Assembly: GCA_964396845.1 (NCBI GenBank) | Contig: CAYNGH010000002.1 | Span: 27,532 to 91,531, forward strand | DNA: 64,000 bases | Direction of reading: 5' to 3' | From: CAYNGH01 sp964396845 | GTDB taxonomy: Bacteria > Vulcanimicrobiota > JAJTBE01 > CAYNGH01 | Shown: piece after piece, positions 8,708 through 18,128 of the stretch | Layout of the letters: the number at the start of each line of letters is the position of its first letter | How positions within the stretch are numbered: position 1 is the stretch's first letter | Notes under the pieces: model-generated | What the model saw: the letters and a program-made list of their open reading frames with translations, nothing else | What the model was told of the DNA's origin: nothing | Databases searched by the model: none | Position numbers and translations under genes: made by a program

Positions 8708-10657
8708 TCAGATGGCCTGAAGCTCTTCTGCCATAAAAGAAATCTCCTCGGCTGCCCTGGCCAGCTCTTCGATTCCCAGGGCCTGTTCCTCCGAGGCCAG
8801 AGCCACTTTTGAACCGGCAGCCGATGCCTGCTCTGACTCGGACTTTACTTCCCTGGCTGCTTCCACTCCCTGGCTGGTGTCTTCCAGCTGGTCATCAAAA
8901 AGCATTATAAGCTTGTCAACTATCTCTATGGCCTCACTGGCAGCGTTTAGTATATTTTCCGCTTCACTGTGAATCTCATCACCCCGGCGGGCTTCCACCT
9001 CCGCCTGATTTCCCGCCTTTTCCACATCATCTCCCACCACGGCAATCTGATCCCGGATATTTCTCACCAGATCCTTGATTTTCTCTGCAGAATGGGAAGA
9101 TTCATTGGCCAGGTTCTTTACATCAGCTGCCACCACGGAAAAGCCCTTGCCATATTCACCGGCCCGGGCTGCCTCAATGGCACCGTTGAGGGCCAGAAGG
9201 TTGGTCTGAATGGCAATGTTGACAATGGCATCAACAATCTTGCTGATTTTCTTGGCCTTGTTTCCAAGGGCCACCAGTTCCTTGGCAGAACTCATGTTGG
9301 AAGCTGCAGCCTCGTTGATACCTTCCACCACAACAGCAATGCGACTCCTGGCTTCAGAATATTCCTCCACCAGCTCATCAAAGCCGTTTCGAATCCCCTG
9401 GGATACATCTTTGACCATCTCAGTGCTCACCTGGGCTTCCAGGGCTGCCTGTCGCAAATTTTCTGCCCCTTCGGCAGCCTGACCGGTGCCATGGGCAATT
9501 TCGCTTATGGCGTTCTTAATCTCCTGGGCAGCGCTGTTGGATTCCTGAATAGTGGCGGATATTTCCTCCGCGGCGGCTCCCACCTCGTTAGCTGTTTCCA
9601 GGGTAGATTCATTCTCATGAAGCTCATCGGCAATAGCTGAAAGCTCGCTGGTGGCAATCTTGATTTCCTCCAGGGCACGGCTCTGCTCCTTGATGGAATT
9701 CACCGACTGATTGGTGGCCGCGGCGGTCTGTTCTGAGGCTGCTGCAATCTGCTCTGCGCTGTTCAAAAAGTTTTCCAGAGTCACCAACTGTTCCGTTGCC
9801 AGTCTTCCCACCTGTTGGGCCTGATCCACAATATCCCTGGCAATCTGACCGCAACGTTCCATGGTTTCCCCCACCTCCCGGGCCCTGACAACAACCCCGG
9901 AGGCAGAATTCCCGGCGCCTTCTATTTTTTCTGATACAATCCGTATATCTTCCTGCACTGACCGGGCAACCTGGCTGATCTCCCTGGCAGCGTTTTCGGC
10001 ATTTTCCGCCAGGTTTCGAACCTCGTCAGCCACCACCGCAAAACCACGGCCATGCTCCCCGGCCCGGGCAGCCTCGATGGCAGCATTCAAGGCTAAAAGG
10101 TTGGTCTGATCTGCAATTTCCACCACCGACTGGACTATACTGCCTATCTCATCTCCCTGGAGAATCAGGTCCGCAGCGCTTCTCACCGCTTCAACATTCA
10201 CCTCGGCAAAGGAATTGATCCCCTCGATGGCAGTGTTGATCTTGTCCAGGGAGTTCCGCAAAAGAGATGCCAGGCTGTCAACATTTCGCACTACATTCTC
10301 CGAATCTCTGGATGCCTGTTTGGACCTGCCGTCGGCCTTCTGAGCGATTTTCTTTGCCTTTTCCGCAGTGGCACTGGCAACCTCAACATTGTGGGCCAGC
10401 TTCTCTCCCGAGGCAATTATCTCATTGGATGACGCGGCAACCCTCTCCACTCCCGATGCAAGCTGTGATGTGGCATCGGCAAGCTGCTGGGCTACCTGCT
10501 GGCGCATTTGTGCTTCTTTTTGTTTCTTCATGGCCAGCTTTCGAAGGGTATCCTTTCGATCAACCTTGTCAATAAACGACATTCTCGGCACCGATGCAAC
10601 CGATGCAACACCCCTGGAACCGCCATTCCCTTCTCTTTTACCCAGTACACGAGCCAT
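8708..10657 (-). CDS. Soluble methyl-accepting chemotaxis protein with two signalling tips
   Basis: A 649-residue helical protein without any transmembrane segment or recognisable ligand domain. It carries two complete MCP hairpin tips, one near residue 190 ([20 protein letters not shown]) and one near residue 490 ([20 protein letters not shown]). The polypeptide therefore holds two receptor signalling bundles in tandem, while ordinary receptors hold one. Signals must come from the cytoplasm or from a partner protein. The ATG at 10657 has a strong GGAGGT ribosome site. It is the first gene of the chemosensory operon and precedes the triple CheW. Recognition as an MCP is firm; the stimulus is unknown. 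Confidence 0.95.
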   Translation of the reverse strand: MARVLGKREGNGGSRGVASVASVPRMSFIDKVDRKDTLRKLAMKKQKEAQMRQQVAQQLADATSQLASGVERVAASSNEIIASGEKLAHNVEVASATAEKAKKIAQKADGRSKQASRDSENVVRNVDSLASLLRNSLDKINTAIEGINSFAEVNVEAVRSAADLILQGDEIGSIVQSVVEIADQTNLLALNAAIEAARAGEHGRGFAVVADEVRNLAENAENAAREISQVARSVQEDIRIVSEKIEGAGNSASGVVVRAREVGETMERCGQIARDIVDQAQQVGRLATEQLVTLENFLNSAEQIAAASEQTAAATNQSVNSIKEQSRALEEIKIATSELSAIADELHENESTLETANEVGAAAEEISATIQESNSAAQEIKNAISEIAHGTGQAAEGAENLRQAALEAQVSTEMVKDVSQGIRNGFDELVEEYSEARSRIAVVVEGINEAAASNMSSAKELVALGNKAKKISKIVDAIVNIAIQTNLLALNGAIEAARAGEYGKGFSVVAADVKNLANESSHSAEKIKDLVRNIRDQIAVVGDDVEKAGNQAEVEARRGDEIHSEAENILNAASEAIEIVDKLIMLFDDQLEDTSQGVEAAREVKSESEQASAAGSKVALASEEQALGIEELARAAEEISFMAEELQAI

Positions 10658-10743
10658 AAGGTTACCTCCATCATGTTTCTATAAGGTAAATCGGCCTGAA
10701 TGGACAATCTGTTTAGAATAATAATCAAAAATCAGACTAAAGT

Positions 10744-10773
10744 ATTATGACATAATCGGTATTATTTAGTCAT
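10744..10773 (-). promoter_or_regulatory. Candidate promoter of the chemosensory operon
   Basis: On the minus strand ATGACT (-35), 18 bases, then TGT-CATAAT (extended -10). The -10 sits in a perfect 13-base palindrome ATTATGACATAAT. About 85 bases separate it from the receptor ATG. This is a by-eye match. Confidence 0.4.
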
Positions 10774-10925
10774 AGAGGGCACATGCTCAACAAAAAGAAA
10801 TATCCCCTGATAAACAGGAGAATCAAAACATACCAGTGCTGGATCAGTCAGGATATTACTGCGGTTGCCCTTCCGGGACAGGGTTTTTCATGCCTCCGGA
10901 AACACTGCCATCCACAGGGCCTGGT

Positions 10926-12224
10926 TCAGTTTTTCCCAGAAAGAAAGATATCCTCAAAACCCGAGATCGCTTCCAACTCATCGGGGGAGGCTTTCTTTCT
11001 GAACAGGTTCAGATCATTCCTGAAGCTCAGAGGATCCCCAAGATAATAATGAACCAGTCCCCTGGTGGCCAACAGCAGATGATTATCGGGAGTTTTTTTG
11101 ATGGCGGTATTTATCAGGTTCAGAGCTTTTTCTCTGTTATTCAGCAGGGAGTACATGACTGCGTAATCTGCCATCTGCTCTGATGTTTCAGGGGGTTTTG
11201 GGTTAGCCTCCTGCCAGATTAGAGCCTCGGCCCGGGCCTGTTCTTCCCTGCCTATTTCTGCCAGAAAGCTGACATGACTCAGGATGAACCCGGTGTTTTC
11301 CGGGTTGCATTCACGGGCAGTCCGATAATATTTATCTGCGACATCAAATTCTCTTCTGTCCCGGTGGATGGCTCCCAGGATGTTATTCAGGTTTCCCCTC
11401 ATTTCTGGGCCGATGTCGTCAACCTGTTTCAACTGAGGATCAATTTTCAGGTAATTCTTATATTCACGCCAGGCCTTTTCTGTCTGGTCGGTGTCCATGT
11501 ATATTTCCATCAGCCTCAGGTAGCCATGGGGCTTGAAAAAACCCTGCTCAACCACCATCTTTGCAGTTTTTTCCGCCATGGGGGGGTTTGTGTGGAACAA
11601 GCTGTAAGTGCTCACCAGCAGAATTTTTGATTTCTCTTCTGGTGTAGGATTCAGGGCCTCAGCTCGTCGGAGCGTTTCCAGGGACTGGTCATATTTTCCC
11701 ACTTCAGAAAAAGCCCTGGCCAGCTCAACGGTGGTGTGAACGCTCAGGGGATCCGCCCGGTTTGCCTTGATCCTGTCGGAAAGACATGCCTCCAGATCCC
11801 CGGTGGCCCGGTAAGCGCTGGCCCGGTAAAGCAATCCGTTGACATTATCCGGCTGAACCTCAAGGAGTTCATTGGAGTGTTTAAAAACCTGCTCCCACTC
11901 CTCATGGATAGCAAAAACCCTGATTATACCTTCCCTGGCTTCGATGTTTTCCGGGTCAATTCTTAAAACCTGCCGGTAAAAATCCATGGCTTCGTCAGGC
12001 TTTCTGTCCTGAGCAAGACATTGTTCTGCTTCATGAAGCAGACGATTCACCTGGGCTCTTGCTTCATCAGATAACTGGGTGTCAGATGACAATGAATGAC
12101 TGCCGAGAGTACCAGACCTGTCACATGCAGGCAATATCATCAATAAAAGACACAGGAAAACAAAAGATGCGATTAAACTTTTTTTATTGTCAGACCCTCG
12201 AAGGGATCCCCCACAAACTGGCAT
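10926..12224 (-). CDS. TPR-repeat lipoprotein (paralogue of the next gene)
   Basis: About 432 residues. A hydrophobic segment ends in the lipobox LPAC, so the mature protein should be lipid-anchored outside the cytoplasmic membrane. The rest is a TPR solenoid, with repeats such as AMDFYRQVLRIDPENIEAREG and later AREY/ADKYYRTARECNPEN. It aligns along its length with the adjacent 12231-13535 product, including the end region with NTAIKKTPDN and a YLGD motif, so the pair arose by tandem duplication. Only six bases separate it from the upstream stop. The start at 12224 leaves a rather long n-region of the signal peptide; a later start is possible. TPRs bind partner proteins; no partner is evident. 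Confidence 0.82.
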   Translation of the reverse strand: MPVCGGSLRGSDNKKSLIASFVFLCLLLMILPACDRSGTLGSHSLSSDTQLSDEARAQVNRLLHEAEQCLAQDRKPDEAMDFYRQVLRIDPENIEAREGIIRVFAIHEEWEQVFKHSNELLEVQPDNVNGLLYRASAYRATGDLEACLSDRIKANRADPLSVHTTVELARAFSEVGKYDQSLETLRRAEALNPTPEEKSKILLVSTYSLFHTNPPMAEKTAKMVVEQGFFKPHGYLRLMEIYMDTDQTEKAWREYKNYLKIDPQLKQVDDIGPEMRGNLNNILGAIHRDRREFDVADKYYRTARECNPENTGFILSHVSFLAEIGREEQARAEALIWQEANPKPPETSEQMADYAVMYSLLNNREKALNLINTAIKKTPDNHLLLATRGLVHYYLGDPLSFRNDLNLFRKKASPDELEAISGFEDIFLSGKN

Positions 12225-12230
12225 ATCACC

Positions 12231-13535
12231 CTACTGCTGAGGTTCCTTGACCCTGGATTTGAGCATCGGCAAGATTTTTTCAGTATATTTCTTTTCCTCA
12301 TTGGACGCCATGACCATGAATCTTTGAAAATCCCTATCATAGGCTTGTTTGTCACCCATGTAATAATATATCAGGGCCCGGTTTCCATAATTGGCAGCCT
12401 CATCAGGCTCCCGGTTTATTGCAGTATTCATGAGCTGGATGGCTTTCTGATCCTGCCCCAGCATCATATAAATAATCGCCTGGTTGCCAAAATCATCTGT
12501 ATCCATCGGCGGATTCGGGTTCATATCCAGCCAGGTCTGGGCATATTTCTTCGCTTCGTCAGGGTAGCCCATTGATGCCAGAAGCCCTATATAGTTGACC
12601 AGGGCCACCTGGTTGTCGGGAAATATTTTAAGAGATTTTTCATAATACTCTTTTGCGGTGTCCAGCTCCATCCTGATCCGATGGATTGTCCCGAGTTTGT
12701 CATATATCTTTGCCCGGAGCTTTTCTCCCAGGAAATCGATCAATTTTTCATCCGGGTCAGATTCCTTGTACTTTTCATACATCTCCATGGCTTTTTCAAT
12801 GAGTTCTTCATTGTCTTCGCTTTCTTCGCCCAGGTCCGTGTAAATATCCATCAGGAGAATATATGCATGGGTTGGACTCTCATCATATTCCAGGGACTGT
12901 TTGGCATACTTTTCCGCCTCCCTGAGATCCCCCTTGTTGATTGATGCCATGGTAAGCTGAACATAGACAGAATATTTCTGTTCAAAGGTTTCCGCCAAAT
13001 CCATAGTCTTATTGAGGAGATGAATACCCTCATCATATTTTTGAGCTTCAATCAGAGAAATAGCCATGTCAAAATTTGTGCGGAATGTGAAGGGAGAATT
13101 CTTTGTGGCCCGGCGGGTGTCGGCAAGGGCCATGTCTGCATTGCCCATCATCAGATGAACCCTGGATCTGACCAGAAGACCGTTCACATGATCCGGATCC
13201 ACCGTCAGGAGTCTATTCAACACCACCAGAGCCTCTTCCCATTTTTTCAGGCTCACCAGGCATTCTGCCTTGCCGTTGAGAGCTGAAATATTGGTGTCAT
13301 CAATCTCCAGTACTTCGTCATACATTTTTATGGCCTCTTCAAACCTTCCATCCTCATAGAGCCTTTCCCCCTCGGCGATGAGCCTGTCGCTTCTCACCCG
13401 CATCGATTCGGAAATGGTTTCAGCAGGACTGGGACTCTCGGTGGGAGTCACCTCCGGTTTCGGCGTGCACCCCATCAGAACCGTCAATATATATACTAAT
13501 ATGACCGCTGGTAAAACATAAAAAAACTTTTTCAT
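12231..13535 (-). CDS. TPR-repeat lipoprotein
   Basis: About 434 residues from the ATG at 13535, chosen because a GGAGG ribosome site lies seven bases upstream and the next residues form a signal peptide ending in the lipobox LMGC. A short Pro/Ser/Thr-rich linker follows, then TPR repeats from about residue 55 to the end (for example AIKMYDEVLEIDDTNISALNG). It is the first gene of a two-gene unit with its paralogue. Likely an outer-surface or periplasmic scaffold. An anaphase-promoting-complex-like or PilF-like role cannot be inferred from sequence. Confidence 0.83.
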   Translation of the reverse strand: MKKFFYVLPAVILVYILTVLMGCTPKPEVTPTESPSPAETISESMRVRSDRLIAEGERLYEDGRFEEAIKMYDEVLEIDDTNISALNGKAECLVSLKKWEEALVVLNRLLTVDPDHVNGLLVRSRVHLMMGNADMALADTRRATKNSPFTFRTNFDMAISLIEAQKYDEGIHLLNKTMDLAETFEQKYSVYVQLTMASINKGDLREAEKYAKQSLEYDESPTHAYILLMDIYTDLGEESEDNEELIEKAMEMYEKYKESDPDEKLIDFLGEKLRAKIYDKLGTIHRIRMELDTAKEYYEKSLKIFPDNQVALVNYIGLLASMGYPDEAKKYAQTWLDMNPNPPMDTDDFGNQAIIYMMLGQDQKAIQLMNTAINREPDEAANYGNRALIYYYMGDKQAYDRDFQRFMVMASNEEKKYTEKILPMLKSRVKEPQQ

Positions 13536-13758
13536 CCCCACTCCTCCATAAGGCAATAATTTCACAGCACCTCTGATTATAACAAAAAATCCACAGAATG
13601 GGAAGGTTTTTCTGAATCAATGCATCAAGACACCATGAAAGCAGAGAAAGACGGTCTAAAATGAAAATGCCTCTTCTTGCAGGGATAATTGTTTATAAAA
13701 TTAATAATAATCATATAATTAATCAGGATTGCGATTTTAACTGAGAAGGCGGTATATT

Positions 13759-15384
13759 ATGCTGGGTAAACAGGGTCGGGGAAAACCCAGAAAGCTGGAC
13801 ACTCCATCAGATTTTATGGCTTTTGGTGATCTGGAGGGGCTTACCCGTCTTCTGGAAAAAAATCCCTCCCTGCTCAACGAAAAAGATGGTAAAAAGAGAA
13901 ACCTCCTGGCCCAGTCTGTTGCTCACGGCAACAGGGAATTTACCGACTATTTTATCTCCCGGGGACTTGACATAAACCAACCGGATTTTCAGGGGATGAC
14001 TCCCATCATGCTGGCGGCCAGAGATGGCAACGAGAGCATGGTCTATCACCTGGCGGAAAAAAACGCAGACCTGAACCACCGCAACCTGGCAGGAGAAACC
14101 CTGTTACACATGTTCACCCCTGCCAGTCGGGAAAATATAATGGAAACTCTCCTGAGTCGGGGAGCAAATCCCAACCTGGGAAATATCCGGGGGCTGACTC
14201 CCCTTCATGTGGCGGCAAAAAAAGGCAGAACTGATATCTGCAAACTCTTGCTGGATCGAAAAGCGGATATCAACGCCCAGACTGATGCAGGGATTACTCC
14301 CCTGATGATTGCCATCTCCGCCGGGCAGGATCAGGTGGCAAAACTCCTTCTGGAGCGGGGAGCCAGAGTGGATCAGAAAGACATCGCCGGGCGAACGGCA
14401 CTCCACGGAGCGGCAATCAGAAACAACAGCGAGATAGCCTGGGCCTTGATAGAAAAAGGAGTAGCTGTTGACTCCCAGGATCAGGACGGGTTCACTCCTT
14501 TGCACCTGGCAGCCCGTAACGGCGCAGTGGAATCGATCAACCTGCTTCTGGACAAGAAAGCAAATCCCGACACTAAATCCGAGTTTGGCGATACTCCCCT
14601 GCACCTGGCCACCTTTAACGGTCATGAAGAAGCATCCAATGCCCTGATGGAACGGGGTGCCCGACATGACATACAGAACGAAGCTGGAATAACCCCCGCA
14701 GAAGGGGGAAAGCTCCACCAGGAGAAAATGGAGAAACGGCGGGAGTTATCAAGGGAAAGGGTTTCTGCCCGGGATGCCCGGCTGGAAGCTGAACGGAAGG
14801 CCAGGGAAGAAGAGCAGAAAACCAAAGAAGAAGCACGCCGGCAGAAGGAAGAAGAAGAGAAGGCACAGCTGGCACGGCTGGCGGCGGAAAAATTGCGTCA
14901 GCAGGAACTGCGGGAAGAAGCAGAACGCCGGGCAAAGCTCCAGAAACAAAAAGGGCCGGAACCGCCAGACACCATGTCAACTCCCCCGGTATTGCCCAAG
15001 TCCACCCATACCATGGATGATTTTCTCGATGAGATAAACATCAGAAAATTACGGAAAATCTTGGAAGAAAGCCCCGGACTTGTATTTGAATGCAACGAGA
15101 ATAAATCCACCCTGCTCCACTTTGAAGCCATGGAAGGCAATCTTCAGCGGGCTTCATTATTGCTGGCCAAGGGTTCTCCCGTGGAACCTGTTGACAAAGC
15201 CCGGTGGACTCCTCTTCATTATGCCTGTTATTACGGACGCTTTGAAGTTGCAGTTCTTCTGGTAACCAAAGGGGCTGATGTGAATAGTGTCACCGGCTCC
15301 AACAACACTCCCCTGTCCCTGGCAAAGCGTCAAAACAATCAGGAACTGGTTCGTTTCCTGATTCAGAAGGGTGCAGTGGATTGA
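13759..15384 (+). CDS. Ankyrin - coiled coil - ankyrin protein
   Basis: 541 residues without signal peptide. Residues about 20-310 hold eight to nine ankyrin repeats with clear GxTPLHxAAxxG cores. Residues about 320-405 form a very highly charged Arg/Glu/Lys/Gln coiled coil, followed by a short Pro-rich linker. Residues about 420-541 hold three to four more ankyrin repeats. Two ankyrin domains held apart by a stiff coiled coil suggests a bridging adaptor. The ATG has a GAAGGCGG ribosome site. It stands alone between divergent and convergent neighbours. The same organism encodes at least two other ankyrin proteins in this window. Function unknown. Confidence 0.85.
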   Translation: MLGKQGRGKPRKLDTPSDFMAFGDLEGLTRLLEKNPSLLNEKDGKKRNLLAQSVAHGNREFTDYFISRGLDINQPDFQGMTPIMLAARDGNESMVYHLAEKNADLNHRNLAGETLLHMFTPASRENIMETLLSRGANPNLGNIRGLTPLHVAAKKGRTDICKLLLDRKADINAQTDAGITPLMIAISAGQDQVAKLLLERGARVDQKDIAGRTALHGAAIRNNSEIAWALIEKGVAVDSQDQDGFTPLHLAARNGAVESINLLLDKKANPDTKSEFGDTPLHLATFNGHEEASNALMERGARHDIQNEAGITPAEGGKLHQEKMEKRRELSRERVSARDARLEAERKAREEEQKTKEEARRQKEEEEKAQLARLAAEKLRQQELREEAERRAKLQKQKGPEPPDTMSTPPVLPKSTHTMDDFLDEINIRKLRKILEESPGLVFECNENKSTLLHFEAMEGNLQRASLLLAKGSPVEPVDKARWTPLHYACYYGRFEVAVLLVTKGADVNSVTGSNNTPLSLAKRQNNQELVRFLIQKGAVD

Positions 15385-15400
15385 AAGAACAAGAAAGCCG

Positions 15401-16324
15401 TCAATCCCGGGGAGGCCACAAATCTCCCATATAATCGGAACCCGACTGCCCCAGCAGATATCCGTTGCAAAGACCGTTGGAGTTATACCAGGCCAGCTTG
15501 TTCACCATTTCCTTCTGACGTTTGACATCCACAGGTGTGCCGTTGGCGATACCATTCCAGGCTTCCCGGTAAATACTGCCAGCTTCCCTGATATAATCAG
15601 AACCATAAAGAGTGCCATCAATCCGGAAAAACCCAAACTTCAATGCCCACAGACGACTTAGAATCTCCAGCAGGCAGACATCCTTACCGCTCCATGTGGC
15701 CCGCCCTCTGGCCCTCAAGGCCATATGCTCCGACTCCAGATGAACCACCTCATTGCAAATCCGGGCCTGGCTGATTTCACCTTTCATCCACCAGCCCGCT
15801 GGGCATTTTTCCGACACTCCCAGGGCCATTGGCCCCTGCACCAGTATCTCCACTTCAAGACCCAGATCTTTTAACACCTTTAACTCTTCCAGGGTCAGTT
15901 CGTAACTGCCGGTAACCCTGGTGACTCCATGCTCCCTGAAGAGCTTTGCCGCAGCGCTGGTATATATGTTGGCCACTGCCCCCATATGTATGGGAATATT
16001 CAAGGGACTGGAATTTATCATTTCCAGAACTCCGGCATTGTGGACTTCCAGCATATCCACCGGCAGGGACTTATCATGGATCCGCTCCAGAAGTTTTTCT
16101 ACTCCGGGCATGTCTTCTTCTCTGGGAACGGAAAAAGTAGAAATATATGCCCGAAGTCCCCGTGCCTTTAATATTTTCAGAGCCTGCTCAAGATCTGTCA
16201 GGTTGAGATTGAGATTGGCCGGGTAATCGGTGGACCAGGGATCTCCCAGATAAACCCCGTCATAAGGAGTAAGATCAGTGCTTTCCAAGTCTTCCAGGGT
16301 GTATATGTTTGTGGTTAATTCCAA
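15401..16324 (-). CDS. Peptidase U32-family protein (UbiU/UbiV-like fold)
   Basis: 307 residues with the U32 layout: a TIM-barrel-like N-terminal half (ALKILKARGLRAYIST...), then VEILVQGPMALGVSEKCPAGWW in the position of the family's substrate loop, and the hallmark KDVCLLEILSRLWALKFGFFRIDG. Relatives include collagenase-like proteases and the Fe-S hydroxylase partners UbiU and UbiV; four cysteines in the second half could bind a cluster, which is inference. The start is a TTG at 16324 behind GGGAGG with eight bases of spacing. A near-consensus sigma-70 promoter lies 40-65 bases upstream. It converges with the ankyrin gene at 15384. Confidence 0.75.
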   Translation of the reverse strand: MELTTNIYTLEDLESTDLTPYDGVYLGDPWSTDYPANLNLNLTDLEQALKILKARGLRAYISTFSVPREEDMPGVEKLLERIHDKSLPVDMLEVHNAGVLEMINSSPLNIPIHMGAVANIYTSAAAKLFREHGVTRVTGSYELTLEELKVLKDLGLEVEILVQGPMALGVSEKCPAGWWMKGEISQARICNEVVHLESEHMALRARGRATWSGKDVCLLEILSRLWALKFGFFRIDGTLYGSDYIREAGSIYREAWNGIANGTPVDVKRQKEMVNKLAWYNSNGLCNGYLLGQSGSDYMGDLWPPRD

Positions 16325-16360
16325 CTTTCTTGCCTCCCGTATGATATAATCATAATTTCT

Positions 16361-16389
16361 TTAATAAGGTTCAACTTCCTTCCTGTCAA
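16361..16389 (-). promoter_or_regulatory. Sigma-70-type promoter for the U32-family gene
   Basis: On the minus strand a perfect TTGACA, exactly 17 bases, then TATTAA. The predicted transcript would start about 35 bases before the TTG start codon at 16324. This is the best -35/-10 pair seen in the window. Confidence 0.75.
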
Positions 16390-16405
16390 GGAGATGAACC
16401 TTTTC

Positions 16406-16414
16406 TGGTATAAT
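16406..16414 (+). promoter_or_regulatory. Extended -10 promoter of the ThiT-like gene
   Basis: TGG-TATAAT is a perfect extended -10 on the plus strand, with no good -35. Its expected transcription start falls on or beside the ATG at 16421, which implies a leaderless message. It overlaps the upstream side of the divergent U32 promoter region. Confidence 0.6.
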
Positions 16415-16420
16415 TAACAT

Positions 16421-16996
16421 ATGATGAAGCCTTCAGATTCCCGGCGGTCTTTTGCAGGAGTCCAGCCATACAAAAAAACAGTTTTATTTATCGAAATCGG
16501 CATGGCCGTGGCCATATCTGCCATGTTTGTTTTATTTCTGGGTGTTTTTCGGATACCTGCATCCATCCCGGTTTTCTTCATATCATACCGCCGGGGCCCA
16601 AAAGTGGCTATGGCTGCAGCGGTGGCAGTGGGGATGATGGTTCTTGTCATCAGGCCCTTATACCTGCATCCCGTAGTATTTATCGAAGCCCCCCTGGAAT
16701 ATATGATGATTGCCCTGGCGGGGTTTTTTCCGCCGGGAATGGGAAAATCCGACAACAGAGTCATAAAGTGGCTCCACGATCGCCGGGGGATTCTTATTGC
16801 CTCGCTGTTGCGTCTGGGAGTGACCCTGGCGGGATCCTACATCATATATTCATATTATTTTCAAGCCACAGGGCCGGTGATCTGGGCCATAACCCTGCTG
16901 GACGAAGGCCCCCTGTTTATTCCTTTTCTTATTGTAGCAATGGTGCTGGTGCCCCTGCTGGTGAGATATGATTTCCTGGTACATGAACTGAAATAA
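16421..16996 (+). CDS. ThiT-like ECF transporter substrate-binding (S) component
   Basis: 191 residues, strongly hydrophobic with about six membrane segments. The run IPVFFISYRRGPKVAMAAAV, then a segment with HPVVFIEAPLEYMMIALAGF, follows the pattern of thiamine-specific ECF S components, where an RRG loop and a hydrophobic stretch ending LDYPLAF...GLAG recur. S components capture a vitamin and pair with a shared energising module (EcfT and two ATPases), which is not in this window. The key thiamine-binding residues cannot be assigned with certainty, so the ligand could be another vitamin. The ATG has no Shine-Dalgarno site and lies seven bases after a -10 box. A hairpin terminator follows the stop. 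Confidence 0.65.
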   Translation: MMKPSDSRRSFAGVQPYKKTVLFIEIGMAVAISAMFVLFLGVFRIPASIPVFFISYRRGPKVAMAAAVAVGMMVLVIRPLYLHPVVFIEAPLEYMMIALAGFFPPGMGKSDNRVIKWLHDRRGILIASLLRLGVTLAGSYIIYSYYFQATGPVIWAITLLDEGPLFIPFLIVAMVLVPLLVRYDFLVHELK

Positions 16997-17011
16997 CTAT
17001 GCAGAATAGAC

Positions 17012-17045
17012 AAAAACAGGCCTCTGGTGAGAATGCCTGCTTTTT
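17012..17045. terminator. Bidirectional intrinsic terminator
   Basis: AAAAACAGGC and GCCTGCTTTTT form a stem flanked by A and T runs, so it can stop transcription from the ThiT-like gene (plus) and from the glycine-zipper gene ending at 17066 (minus). Confidence 0.75.
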
Positions 17046-17065
17046 AAACCAAAAATATACTTGTC

Positions 17066-18046
17066 TTAAGATTTGACTTTGTTTTCTGTTTTTGAATCTG
17101 CCGGGTTCTGCTCCTGATTCTTCAACGACTTGAGCTTGGCTTTTACGCCCCGGTATGTTTTGATTCCTCCCAGAACCGCCCCGGCAATGCCCAGCCCGGC
17201 AATAGCCAGCCCCGAACCCAGAATCAAACCCAGAGGCGCAAGGCTGATGGCCCCGGCAGCTGCTCCCAGGGCAACCTTTGAGCCGGTGCTTTTCAAGCCC
17301 TTTTCCAGATGTGGTTCCAATTTTTCAACAGCCTTGTTGGAAGAATCTTCGATAAAGTTTTCCATTATGACCCGGATGGGATGCCCCAGGACTCCGCCGA
17401 TGGCTCCCGCCCCAGCGCCAACCGCTGCTCCGATGCCCATGGCCACAGGCCCTCCCAGAATTCCGCTGACAGCTCCGGTGACAGCTCCCGCCATAGCTCC
17501 CAGGACTACCCGTCCCAAGGGCTTCACTGCGCTCCCGCCGATACCACCCGCAGCGGTGGAAGCAGACAGAAGGGCTGTGTTTCCCGTCAGCGCCGTAGCC
17601 AAAGCTCCTGTCAGGTAACCGCCATAGGTGCCGTCCCGGGTAGAAGCCCTGGTGCTGGAACAAAGTGTCCCCGTAGCTCCTGAGAATGCCCCGAGAATAC
17701 CCCCCGCGGCAATTATGGGCAAAGCTATGGCTCCGCCGGTAACTGCCAGCAGTGATGCCGATGCCCCGGCGCCAATGAGGGCCCCGGTAAGAGAACCAGC
17801 CCCCAGGGCCTTCAGATATGACTGGGTAGCTTTCCCCACCTTGCCCCCCACATATCCTCCAAGACCTCCCGATGCCGCGGTGATAGGGCCACCGGCAATA
17901 TAACCGCTGATGGTCCCCGACATGGCCCCTGCCGTGGGGTTTGGCTCAAAACGATCCTGCCCGCTTACCCCGGGACGGGGCGTGGCGTATTCTTTGATCT
18001 TCCGGGGGATATTTTTAATTGTCTGGCCGATTTTCCTTATGTTCAT
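17066..18046 (-). CDS. Glycine-zipper membrane protein
   Basis: About 326 residues dominated by Gly, Ala, Ser and small hydrophobic residues. At least eight hydrophobic stretches carry stacked GxxxG patterns (for example GAMSGTISGYIAGGPITAA and GVLGGIKTYRG). The N-terminus is basic (MNIRKIGQTIKNIPRKIKEY) and has no cleavable signal peptide; the C-terminus is a charged tail. Such glycine zippers pack tightly within membranes and in some families insert or oligomerise. It is the last of four such genes on this strand. A frame start at a TTG (18067) is possible, but the ATG at 18046 is preferred; neither has an ideal ribosome site. Function unknown. Confidence 0.72.
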   Translation of the reverse strand: MNIRKIGQTIKNIPRKIKEYATPRPGVSGQDRFEPNPTAGAMSGTISGYIAGGPITAASGGLGGYVGGKVGKATQSYLKALGAGSLTGALIGAGASASLLAVTGGAIALPIIAAGGILGAFSGATGTLCSSTRASTRDGTYGGYLTGALATALTGNTALLSASTAAGGIGGSAVKPLGRVVLGAMAGAVTGAVSGILGGPVAMGIGAAVGAGAGAIGGVLGHPIRVIMENFIEDSSNKAVEKLEPHLEKGLKSTGSKVALGAAAGAISLAPLGLILGSGLAIAGLGIAGAVLGGIKTYRGVKAKLKSLKNQEQNPADSKTENKVKS

Positions 18047-18077
18047 TCCTGGGATAAATCCTTTCAAAACAAGGACC

Positions 18078-18110
18078 CCGGCCCCGTAAGGTCACCCTAT
18101 GCAGGGCCGG
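18078..18110 (-). promoter_or_regulatory. GC-rich hairpin between two glycine-zipper genes
   Basis: CCGGCCC and GGGCCGG form a seven-pair stem with a 19-base loop in the 82-base gap before the 17066-18046 gene. A TTGTTTTG follows. It may be an RNA-processing site or a weak terminator that lowers expression of the last gene. Confidence 0.4.
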
Positions 18111-18128
18111 TCTGTCAAGTTGTTCGAA

